A DNA stretch of 64,000 nucleotides, from contig NZ_JAVIWQ010000002.1 in the NCBI RefSeq assembly GCF_034313965.1, positions 1,426,001-1,490,000 of the forward strand. The letters run 5' to 3'. Position 1 is the first letter of the stretch, and each line of letters begins with the position of its first letter. The DNA comes from Herbaspirillum sp. RTI4 (GTDB lineage Bacteria; Pseudomonadota; Gammaproteobacteria; Burkholderiales; Burkholderiaceae_D). The notes beneath the pieces were generated by a model. It was not told the DNA's origin and did not search any database. It saw only the letters and a program-made list of their open reading frames with translations. Both the position numbers and the translations under genes were made by a program. Shown one piece after another: positions 18,280-25,425 of this stretch.

Positions 18280-19545
18280 ATGCTTAAACAACTGTACAAG
18301 AAAACGCTGCAAGTCGGAGTGGTGATGTCGATTTGTCTGACTGCGCACGCGCAGCAGGAAGTCAAAATTGGGGTGATTTATCCCTTGAGCGGTGCGGCAG
18401 CCTCCAGCGGCGCAGAAATGAAAAATGCGCTGGAACTGGCAACTGACATTATCAATAACGGTGCCAAGGGCATTCCTAACCTCCCATTTTCAGCCGGCGG
18501 CGGTTTGCCCCGACTGAAAGGCGCGAAGATCAAACTGGTTTTCGCCGATTCGCAAGGCAATCCGCAAGTGGGTGCGACCGAAGCCGAACGCCTGATCACG
18601 CAAGAAAAAGTGGTCGCCATCGTCGGCAGCTATTTCAGCAACGTCACCGCGACCACCAGCCAGGTCGCCGAACGCTACAAGATTCCGTACATGAATCCTG
18701 AATCGTCCTCTGCTTCGCTCACGCAACGCGGCTTCAAATGGTTCTTCCGCACGACCGCGCACGATGATTTGTTCGTTTCCAATTTCTATGAATTCTTCAA
18801 GGACCTGGAAGCCAAAAAAGGCATCAAGATCAAACGCCTCGCTGCTTTCAATGAAAACACCTTGTGGGGCAATGAAACCACCAAGCTGGAAACCAAGCTG
18901 TCGCAGGAAAAGGGCTATGAGCTGACCAAGACCATTGTCTATCCCGCCAAAAGCACGCAGCTGACATCGGAAGTGCAGTTGCTGAAGGCCGCCAATCCAC
19001 AAGTGATCATGCAATCGTCCTATCTGGGCGACGCCATTCTGGCGATGAAAACCTATAAGGAACTGGGATATACGCCTGACATGATATTGGCCAATGACGC
19101 CGGTTTCATCGACACCGAGTTCGTCAAGACTTTGGGCAAGGATGCCGATTACATCATTACCCGCGATGTCTGGTCGCTCGATCTGGCCAGCAAGAATCCG
19201 CTGATCAAGCAGGTCAACGATTTGTTCTTTGCCCGCTACAAAGCCAATTTCACCGGCAATTCCTCGCGCACCTTTACCGGTCTGATGACACTGGCTGATG
19301 CGATCAACCGCGCCGGTTCCACCGAACCGGAAGCGATCCGCAAGGCGCTGGCAGAAACCGACATTCCCGGCAACAAGCTGATCATGCCGTGGAAGGGCGT
19401 CAAATTCGACGACCATGGTCAGAACGTCTACGGCGCTGGGATTTTGCTGCAAATCATCAATGGCACTTACCACACCGTATGGCCGTTCGATGTCGCAACG
19501 ACAGAGCTGGTCTGGCCTATGCCTAAATGGGATCAGCGTAAATAG
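18280..19545 (+). CDS. LivK-type periplasmic substrate-binding protein of an ABC importer
   Basis: A 421-residue type I periplasmic binding protein. A signal peptide (about 1-24, ending TAHA) precedes the typical LivK start EVKIGVIYPLSGAAASSG. VGSYFSNVTATTSQVAERYKIP and similar blocks match the leucine/amide-binding family. It captures an amino acid, amide or related small molecule for the permeases encoded next. The ATG at 18280 is chosen because AGGAG lies upstream and the signal peptide begins there. It heads an operon with livH, livM, livG, livF and a DUF1445 gene, opposite a 5-oxoprolinase gene. Substrate is inferred, not read. Confidence 0.88.
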   Translation: MLKQLYKKTLQVGVVMSICLTAHAQQEVKIGVIYPLSGAAASSGAEMKNALELATDIINNGAKGIPNLPFSAGGGLPRLKGAKIKLVFADSQGNPQVGATEAERLITQEKVVAIVGSYFSNVTATTSQVAERYKIPYMNPESSSASLTQRGFKWFFRTTAHDDLFVSNFYEFFKDLEAKKGIKIKRLAAFNENTLWGNETTKLETKLSQEKGYELTKTIVYPAKSTQLTSEVQLLKAANPQVIMQSSYLGDAILAMKTYKELGYTPDMILANDAGFIDTEFVKTLGKDADYIITRDVWSLDLASKNPLIKQVNDLFFARYKANFTGNSSRTFTGLMTLADAINRAGSTEPEAIRKALAETDIPGNKLIMPWKGVKFDDHGQNVYGAGILLQIINGTYHTVWPFDVATTELVWPMPKWDQRK

Positions 19546-19583
19546 TCCCTTGGTCTGAGTGAGTTGTAGTGAGTTGCAGCAAG

Positions 19584-19604
19584 CCGTCTGCCGCAGGCAG
19601 ACGG
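19584..19604 (+). other. Perfect hairpin between binding-protein and permease genes
   Basis: A 9-bp perfect stem (CCGTCTGCC/GGCAGACGG) with a 3-base loop lies 38 bp after the stop of the binding-protein gene and has no T run. Such hairpins often protect the 3' end of the binding-protein mRNA and lower downstream expression. Confidence 0.6.
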
Positions 19605-19684
19605 TGCAGGATGCTGGCCGACGTGAATCCCCCGTATGCAGTGGGATTCATCGGCGGCAGCCGCGCCACCCTCAAGAGGAAACC

Positions 19685-20554
19685 ATGACCTTCGATATTC
19701 TTTTGCAAACTTTCATTTCCGGCCTGTTGATTGGCCTGATTTACGCCCTGGTCGCCATCGGGCTGACGCTGATTTTCGGCGTCATGGATATCGTCAATTT
19801 TTCGCATGGCGAATTTATGATGTTCGGTATGTACTCCAGTTTCTGGCTGTTTTCGCTTTATGCGCTGGACCCTATATTTACCTTGCCGCTCACTGCTCTG
19901 TTCTTGTTTGCGCTGGGTGTCATTCTGTACAAGTTAGTCATCCGAAAAATCACGGATGCGCCTATGGTGTCGCAAATTTTCACGACCTTCGGACTGATGA
20001 TTTTGTTTCGCGGCATCGCGCAGTTTTTCTGGAAGCCGGATTTCAGAACCATCGAGAATTCGCTCGTCAGCGGCCACGTCTCGTTCGGTGGGCTGTATCT
20101 CGGTTTGCCGCAACTGACTGCCGGTGTGGGCGCGCTGGTCGTCACTGCCGCGATTTATTTTTTCCTCACCAAAACCAAGCTGGGTGCGGCATTGGAAGCG
20201 ACGGCCGCCGATAAGGAAGCTGCGCAACTGATGGGCATCGATTCGCAAAAAATGTTTGCGCTGGCCTGGGGACTGGGTGCGGCCTGCGCCGGCGTTGCCG
20301 GTGTGCTGCTATCGACCTTCTTTCCTATCTTCCCTGAAGTCGGTGCCAATTTCATCCTGATTGCTTTTGTGGTGGTTAACCTCGGCGGCTTCGGTAGCGT
20401 GGTCGGGGCGCTGATTGCCGGCATTCTGGTCGGCGTGATCGAAGTCATGGGCGGCTTGCTGCTCGGACCGCAATACAAACTGGCGATTGTGCTGGTGCTG
20501 TTTCTGGGTGTGCTGATGTTCCGCCCTCAGGGTTTGCTGGGCAAGGCTCAGTAA
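19685..20554 (+). CDS. livH: LivH-type inner-membrane permease
   Basis: A 289-residue permease of the branched-chain amino acid ABC family with about 8 membrane segments. The start MTFDILLQTFISGLLIGLIY and the block GLTLIFGVMDIVNFSHGEFM are hallmarks of LivH. It pairs with LivM to form the membrane channel. The ATG at 19685 follows AAGAGGAAACC; the upstream open frame has no membrane character. Second gene of the importer operon. Confidence 0.9.
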   Translation: MTFDILLQTFISGLLIGLIYALVAIGLTLIFGVMDIVNFSHGEFMMFGMYSSFWLFSLYALDPIFTLPLTALFLFALGVILYKLVIRKITDAPMVSQIFTTFGLMILFRGIAQFFWKPDFRTIENSLVSGHVSFGGLYLGLPQLTAGVGALVVTAAIYFFLTKTKLGAALEATAADKEAAQLMGIDSQKMFALAWGLGAACAGVAGVLLSTFFPIFPEVGANFILIAFVVVNLGGFGSVVGALIAGILVGVIEVMGGLLLGPQYKLAIVLVLFLGVLMFRPQGLLGKAQ

Positions 20555-20620
20555 ATTTTTCCAGTGCTTAGTTGCGGTGGTAAATCCAATTGATCAGCGG
20601 TTCTTAGTAAAAGGTTTTCC

Positions 20621-21661
20621 ATGAACATGCATTCCAACCTCCTGCCTGCCGCAGAAGCGCCGCGCCGGCAGGTCTTCAGTAAAAGCGTACTGGCATTGAT
20701 TGCGCTGCTGGCGATCGCATTGCTGCTGCCCTTGTTCGTCACCAATCCGTCGCACCAGAATCTGGCCATCCTGATTCTCATGGCGGCGCAGATGGGTGTG
20801 GCGTGGAATATCGTCGGCGGCTATGCCGGGCAGATCTCGCTGGGGAATGCGGCGTTTTACGGCATCGGCGCGTATTCCTCCTCGATCCTGTTCACGCTGC
20901 TGGGGGTCAATCCCTGGCTGGCGATGCTGGCCGGCGGTGTGCTTGCTGCATTACTCAGTCTGGTGATCGGCTTCTCCTGCTTCCGTCTCAAAGGCCATTA
21001 TTTCGCGATGGCCACTATCGCCGTGGCCGAGATCATTCAGATCGTTTTTACCAACTGGGATTTCGCCGGTGCCGCAGTCGGACTGACCATTCCTATGGAC
21101 AAGGACGGTTGGAGCGTCATGATTTTTTCCTCCAAGGAGCCGTACTACTACATTGCTCTGGGACTGTTATTGCTGACGCTGCTGGCCAATTTTCTGATCG
21201 AAAAAAGTTTCCTCGGTTATTACTTCCGCGCCATTAAAGATGAGCCGGATGCGGCGCGCAGTCTGGGCATCAGTCTGAGTCGCTACAAGCAAATGGCCTT
21301 TGCGGTCAGCAGTTTCTTTACCGCGCTGGGCGGCAGCCTGTACGCGCAAAAAGAACTGTATATCGACCCTGCCTCAGTATTTGGAACCGGACTGTCGATC
21401 AAGATGGCGCTGGTGTCTATCCTCGGCGGCTTGGGGACGCTGTTCGGCCCGGTGCTGGGCGCGGGAATTCTGACTGCCATCGAAGAAGGTACCCGCATGT
21501 TGTTCGGCGGTTCCGGGCGCGGCACCGATCTGATTATTTACGCCGCCATCATCATCGTCATTGCCGTGTATTACCCCAATGGCGTGATCGGCTGGGTGCG
21601 GGCATGGCTGTCCAAACGCAGGGCGGTGCGGCTGCAAGCTGCAGCAGGAGAAAACCAATGA
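20621..21661 (+). CDS. livM: LivM-type inner-membrane permease
   Basis: A 346-residue permease, the LivM partner of the same importer, with about 9-10 membrane segments and a basic N-terminus. Typical LivM blocks are GYAGQISLGNAAFYGIGAY (about 67-85) and the EAA-like cytoplasmic loop AIKDEPDAARSLGIS, which contacts the ATPases. A short A/G-rich sequence (AAAAGG) precedes the start. Its stop overlaps the next start as ATGA, so translation is coupled to livG. Confidence 0.9.
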   Translation: MNMHSNLLPAAEAPRRQVFSKSVLALIALLAIALLLPLFVTNPSHQNLAILILMAAQMGVAWNIVGGYAGQISLGNAAFYGIGAYSSSILFTLLGVNPWLAMLAGGVLAALLSLVIGFSCFRLKGHYFAMATIAVAEIIQIVFTNWDFAGAAVGLTIPMDKDGWSVMIFSSKEPYYYIALGLLLLTLLANFLIEKSFLGYYFRAIKDEPDAARSLGISLSRYKQMAFAVSSFFTALGGSLYAQKELYIDPASVFGTGLSIKMALVSILGGLGTLFGPVLGAGILTAIEEGTRMLFGGSGRGTDLIIYAAIIIVIAVYYPNGVIGWVRAWLSKRRAVRLQAAAGENQ

Positions 21662-22371
21662 GTTTATTGCGCGTAGAAAACGTCACCAAAAAATTCGGCG
21701 GCGTAACGGCCAATCAGGATATTTCTTTTACTGTCGGCGCGGCGCAAATTGTCGGTCTGATCGGGCCTAATGGCGCGGGCAAGACCACCATGTTCAATTG
21801 CATCGCCGGTTATGCGCCGCCCACCAGCGGCGCAGTATGGCTGGGCGACCGCAAAATCTCCGGCCTCAATCCCGAACAATGCGCTGCGGCGGGCATTGCC
21901 CGTACTTTTCAGGTGGCGCGCACTTTCACCAGCATGACGGCGCTGGAAAACGTGATGGTCGGCGCATTCCTCTCCAATCGTTCGGTAGCGGCAGCGCGCA
22001 AGGCGGCGCTGGAGTTGCTGCATTTCGTCAACCTCGGTCGTTTTAGCGACAAGCCCTCCGGCAGCATGACGATCAGCGAACAACGTCGTCTGGCCGTGGC
22101 CCGTGCGCTGGCGGTCAAGCCGAAATTGCTGCTGATGGATGAAGTCATGGCCGGTCTCAATCCGACCGAAGTGCGCGAAACCGTCGAGGTCGTGTTGAAA
22201 ATACGCGAGCAGGGGATTGCTTGTCTGATCGTCGAGCATGTATTGGAAGGCATCATGCCGATCGCCGATGCGATTGTGGTGCTCGATTACGGCAAAAAGC
22301 TGGCGGAAGGCACGCCGCAAGAGGTGGCCAACGATCCGCGTGTGATCGCCGCCTACCTGGGGGATGAGTAA
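21658..22371 (+). CDS. livG: LivG-type ABC ATPase
   Basis: A 237-residue ATP-binding subunit. Walker A is GPNGAGKTT (about 37-45) and Walker B is LLLMDE, followed by the LivG-typical VMAGLNPTE. The ABC signature is not LSGGQ but TISEQRR, a variant of the kind I recall from some LivG-like subunits, so probably still functional. The start overlaps the end of livM by 4 bp, and GCAGGAG precedes it. It energises transport with LivF. Confidence 0.9.
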   Translation: MSLLRVENVTKKFGGVTANQDISFTVGAAQIVGLIGPNGAGKTTMFNCIAGYAPPTSGAVWLGDRKISGLNPEQCAAAGIARTFQVARTFTSMTALENVMVGAFLSNRSVAAARKAALELLHFVNLGRFSDKPSGSMTISEQRRLAVARALAVKPKLLLMDEVMAGLNPTEVRETVEVVLKIREQGIACLIVEHVLEGIMPIADAIVVLDYGKKLAEGTPQEVANDPRVIAAYLGDE

Positions 22372-23078
22372 TGTTAAAAATTCGTAATTTGCGGGTCAGC
22401 TATGACGGCGTGCTGGCGCTTTCCAAGGTCGATATCGATGTTAAGCCGGGACAGATCGTGGCGCTGGTCGGTGGCAACGGCAACGGCAAATCGACCACCT
22501 TGCGCGCCGTGGCGGGTCTGAACCGGGCGGATGCCGGGACGGTGGCTTTCGACGGCAAGGAAATTCAGCAGATTCCGGCGCACGACCGTGTCGGCCTGGG
22601 CTTGTCGCTGGTGCCGGAAGGGCGACGCATTTTTGCCCGGCTGACGGTGCAGCGCAATCTGGAACTCGGCGCTTACACGCGCCACGATGCGGCCGAAGTG
22701 CAGCAATCGCTGGAGGAAATGTACGACATTTTCCCCATCCTGAAAGATCGTAGAACTCAGCTCGCCGGCACCATGAGCGGCGGCGAGCAGCAGATGCTGG
22801 CGATTGCGCGCGGATTGATGGCCAAGCCAAAAATGCTGTTGCTGGATGAGCCGTCGTGGGGCATTGCACCCAAATTCGTGACCAAGGTGATGGACACGAT
22901 TCAAGAGGTGAATCAGCGCGGCGTGTCGATTCTGCTGGTAGAGCAAAACCTGCATAAGGCGCTGGCCATTGCGCATTACGGCTATGTGATCCAGACCGGC
23001 CGCATCGTCATGCAAGGACAGGGGCAGGAATTACTGCATAACGACGATATTAAAAAAGCTTATCTGGGAGGTTTGTGA
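22371..23078 (+). CDS. livF: LivF-type ABC ATPase
   Basis: A 235-residue second ATPase of the importer. Walker A is GGNGNGKST (about 34-42), the signature MSGGEQQM is canonical, and Walker B is LLLDEPSWGIAP. The start ATG shares one base with the livG stop (TAATG), indicating translational coupling. Its own end carries the ribosome-binding site (GGGAGG at 23066-23071) of the following DUF1445 gene. Confidence 0.92.
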   Translation: MLKIRNLRVSYDGVLALSKVDIDVKPGQIVALVGGNGNGKSTTLRAVAGLNRADAGTVAFDGKEIQQIPAHDRVGLGLSLVPEGRRIFARLTVQRNLELGAYTRHDAAEVQQSLEEMYDIFPILKDRRTQLAGTMSGGEQQMLAIARGLMAKPKMLLLDEPSWGIAPKFVTKVMDTIQEVNQRGVSILLVEQNLHKALAIAHYGYVIQTGRIVMQGQGQELLHNDDIKKAYLGGL

Positions 23079-23079
23079 C

Positions 23080-23862
23080 ATGAGTGCATCTCCACGCAAT
23101 TCAAGTAATTTAAGCGCAGCGGCCATTCGCGGCATGTGTCGTTCCGGTGAACTGACCGGGCCGACCAGCGGACTGGCGGACGACCATGTGCAAGCCAATC
23201 TGATGATCGTGCCGCGCGAATACGCCTTCGATTTCCTGCTGTTTTGTCAGCGCAACCCCAAGCCCTGTCCACTGGTTGAGGTGCTGGAGCCGGGCCAGTT
23301 CATGCCGTCTTGCGCTCCCGGTGCCGATATCCGCACCGATTTGCCCGGTTATCGCGTGTACCGCGACGGTGTGCTGACGCAAGAGCCGACAGATATTCTC
23401 GACTTATGGCAAAACGATTTCGTCAGCTTCCTCATCGGTTGCAGCTTCTCATTTGAGAGCGCGCTCACCGACGGCGGCATCCGATTGCGCCATATCGAGC
23501 AGCAGCGCAATGTCGCGATGTACAAGACGAATATGCCTTGCCAGCCGGCAGGTCGCTTTCAGGGTAATGCCGTAGTCAGCATGCGGCCGATCAAGAGTCG
23601 CGATGTGGCGCGGGCGGTGGAAATTACGGCCAGACTGCCGCAGGTGCATGGCGCGCCGGTGCATATCGGGCACCCTCAGGTCATCGGGATTGAGGATCTG
23701 GCGCTGCCCGATTTTGGCGATGCGGTCGAGATACTCGACGACGAATTACCCGTCTTCTGGGCCTGCGGAGTAACGCCGCAATATATCGCTGAAATGAGCC
23801 GGATTCCCCTGTGCATTACCCATGCGCCGGGACGGATGTTTGTGAGCGACAAAAGAAATTAA
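23080..23862 (+). CDS. DUF1445/YcsI family protein (putative hydro-lyase; D-glutamate cyclase family)
   Basis: A 260-residue cytoplasmic protein with the complete set of YcsI-type motifs: GCSFSFE (120-126), VVSMRPI, HIGHPQVIGI, PVFWACGVTPQ and ITHAPGRMFV near the end. It starts one base after the livF stop with a strong ribosome-binding site inside livF, so it belongs to the importer operon. The family is annotated as putative hydro-lyase; a mammalian relative (DGLUCY) interconverts D-glutamate and 5-oxo-D-proline. In Bacillus subtilis ycsI lies with the 5-oxoprolinase genes pxpABC. Together with the 5-oxoprolinase gene here, a role in 5-oxoproline or D-glutamate use is a good inference, untested. 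Confidence 0.85.
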   Translation: MSASPRNSSNLSAAAIRGMCRSGELTGPTSGLADDHVQANLMIVPREYAFDFLLFCQRNPKPCPLVEVLEPGQFMPSCAPGADIRTDLPGYRVYRDGVLTQEPTDILDLWQNDFVSFLIGCSFSFESALTDGGIRLRHIEQQRNVAMYKTNMPCQPAGRFQGNAVVSMRPIKSRDVARAVEITARLPQVHGAPVHIGHPQVIGIEDLALPDFGDAVEILDDELPVFWACGVTPQYIAEMSRIPLCITHAPGRMFVSDKRN

Positions 23863-24053
23863 TCTGTCCTGTAGTGGGCGTTTCCTCCACACAGACGTGG
23901 CTCGACGTGCTGATCTGGCCGGCGGCGCTGTTCAGGTTCGTCAGTGCATAGTGAACCTGCGCCCGGACTAATCGCCAGCCTGACTGCACGATAGTCGCGT
24001 GGAAGTAAAATAGCCCTCAATTGACTACCGACCCATTTAGCCTGGAGTGCCAC

Positions 24054-24614
24054 ATGGCCGTTCCCAAAGACCAAAAACAAAGCACTGTCGCCGCCCCCGA
24101 GTCTCCCAAACCCAAGCAGCCTATCGTGTCGTCGCTGCATCTGGCCTCCGGCCGCAGCGTGGAGCTGAGTGAATTCGAATTCGGCCTGATCATTGCCACC
24201 AATGCCTTCAATCGCTGGGCGGTACGCTGCATGGCGGCCGCTGGCGTGAAAGACATGACGATTACCGACGTTCTGGTCTTGCATCACATCAATCATCGCG
24301 CCCGTGAAAAGAAGCTGGCCGACATTGCGTTCATCCTCAATATCGAAGACACGCATGTAGTCAATTATTCCCTGAAAAAACTGCACGGATTGGGACTGGT
24401 CAGCACCGAGCGCAAAGGCAAGGAAGTCTTGTATTCCACCAATGACGCAGGGCAAAGCCTGTGCAAAAAATATTTCGAAATCCGCGAGCAAGTGCTGGTG
24501 TCCGGCTTGTCCGGCGACGGCACCGAAAGCTTTGAACTGGCCGAGCTGGCGCGTTTCCTGCGGCAGTTGTCCGGCTTGTATGAGCAGGCGGCCCGTTCCG
24601 CTACCTCCATGTAG
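24054..24614 (+). CDS. MarR-like winged-helix transcriptional regulator
   Basis: A 186-residue predicted DNA-binding protein. After a Lys/Pro/Gln-rich tail (about 1-35) comes a helical segment and a winged helix around TITDVLVLHHINHRAREKK to LGLVSTERKGKEVLYSTND (about 80-140), the usual MarR arrangement. The ATG at 24054 has GGAG upstream; an earlier in-frame start at 24021 lacks support. It follows the DUF1445 gene by about 190 bp on the same strand and may control the transport module, but no operator has been tied to it. The 24658-24686 palindrome just downstream is one candidate site. Confidence 0.72.
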   Translation: MAVPKDQKQSTVAAPESPKPKQPIVSSLHLASGRSVELSEFEFGLIIATNAFNRWAVRCMAAAGVKDMTITDVLVLHHINHRAREKKLADIAFILNIEDTHVVNYSLKKLHGLGLVSTERKGKEVLYSTNDAGQSLCKKYFEIREQVLVSGLSGDGTESFELAELARFLRQLSGLYEQAARSATSM

Positions 24615-24657
24615 GGATTTGGCACAGTGCTGGAATAAAAACAAAAACCACTGTTTA

Positions 24658-24686
24658 TTTGTACAGTGTTTGTGCTAAAGTACAAA
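24658..24686. promoter_or_regulatory. Palindromic operator candidate before the 75-residue gene
   Basis: Arms TTTGTAC (24658-24664) and GTACAAA (24680-24686) with 15 bp between them form an imperfect dyad in an AT-rich promoter-like stretch, 27 bp before the next start codon. The layout is that of a repressor operator over a promoter. Confidence 0.5.
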
Positions 24687-24712
24687 CTCTTACAACGACA
24701 GGAACTACTGCC

Positions 24713-24940
24713 ATGACACAATTCGAACTCGCTTCGGCTACTCGCTTCGGTCTGCAAACCAGTCCTTCCACTTTCTATATGCGTCTTGGCCGGCGCGAAT
24801 TGTTCATTTGCCGCGACACCTATGTGCGCCGCTATCGTGTCAACCCGCTCATCGAATGCAGCGCCGGCGTTGAAGCCGGACATCTGCAGATTCTGCTGCT
24901 GCGCCGCTGGTTGCTCGTACTCTCTCGCGCCCCCGGCTGA
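24713..24940 (+). CDS. Small basic hypothetical protein (75 residues)
   Basis: I do not recognise this protein. It is basic, with an N-terminal polar part (MTQFELASATRFGL) and a hydrophobic/basic C-terminal part (LQILLLRRWLLVLSRAPG) that could form one amphipathic or membrane-inserted helix. Support for a real gene: AGGA 12 bp upstream and a palindromic promoter-like region before it. Its stop codon abuts exactly the left end of a 121-bp palindromic repeat, so the 3' end may have been set by repeat insertion. Confidence 0.5.
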   Translation: MTQFELASATRFGLQTSPSTFYMRLGRRELFICRDTYVRRYRVNPLIECSAGVEAGHLQILLLRRWLLVLSRAPG

Positions 24941-25061
24941 GGAACCACTGATTAAGCTACTGCGCGACGCAATCTCAGGGCTGCGATGCTCGTCGTACTT
25001 GAGTACGACTGCGCTTCTTACCCTGAGCTTGCGGCGCTCGCTACGCTTACTCAGCGGTTCC
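24941..25061. repeat. Long-palindrome intergenic repeat, copy A (121 bp)
   Basis: The element begins GGAACCACTGATTAAGC and ends with the matching inverted arm TACTCAGCGGTTCC. Around 40 bp of each arm can pair, and the centre is itself a palindrome (GTCGTACT-TGA-GTACGAC type). It carries no open frame and no transposase. Related copies lie at 25081-25186, 49615-49691 and 3017-3109. Confidence 0.85.
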
Positions 25062-25080
25062 TGTGCAGTGCGGAGGGAAT

Positions 25081-25186
25081 GCTGCTGCGGGCGTAATCAT
25101 AGGGGTGTGATGCTCGTCGTACTCAAAGTACGACTGCGTTTCTTATCCTGACCTTGCGGCGCTCGCCACGCTTACTCAGGGGTTCC
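25081..25186. repeat. Long-palindrome intergenic repeat, copy B
   Basis: The core and right arm match copy A closely (GATGCTCGTCGTACT, then CTTGCGGCGCTCGC, then TACTCAG-GGGTTCCTGTGCAGTG). The left arm is decayed. Direct tandem arrangement with copy A, 20 bp apart. The shared tail CTGTGCAGTG after each copy suggests duplication including flank. Confidence 0.85.
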
Positions 25187-25425
25187 TGTGCAGTGTGTGG
25201 ATTAGGGAAAAGCTGCTTCCGGTGATGACGGGGGTCTTTCTCCTCACTGAATCATCAGATGCTTATTTCTGAACCAACCGCGCTGAATCTGTTTATCGCG
25301 TAGGATGCCTGCAACAGTCTTTGCCATCATTAGCGTGACTTCTTTGCCCCAGCCGGGTGAGAGTGTGTGGCAAGACGTACCGGCATTCAACAGCTTCAAC
25401 ACATTCAAGGCGCGAGATTCATTTC
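25187..25425. other. Intergenic stretch before glutathione reductase
   Basis: With the two repeats this makes a 485-bp gap without a convincing gene. I see no clear promoter or terminator in this part; it presumably contains the gor promoter. Confidence 0.5.

Noticed and set aside
21658..22371. LivG as a broken ATPase because of its TISEQRR signature
   Set aside because: Walker A and B are intact, the frame is complete and coupled to its neighbours, and similar signatures occur in LivG-like subunits.
24619..24635. A TGGCAC-N5-TGGAA sequence resembling a sigma-54 promoter
   Set aside because: The -12 element lacks the essential GC, unlike the complete match at 17780-17795.
24941..25186. The repeats as a CRISPR array
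   Set aside because: There are only two copies over 100 bp long, each an entire palindrome, with no regular spacers or cas genes.
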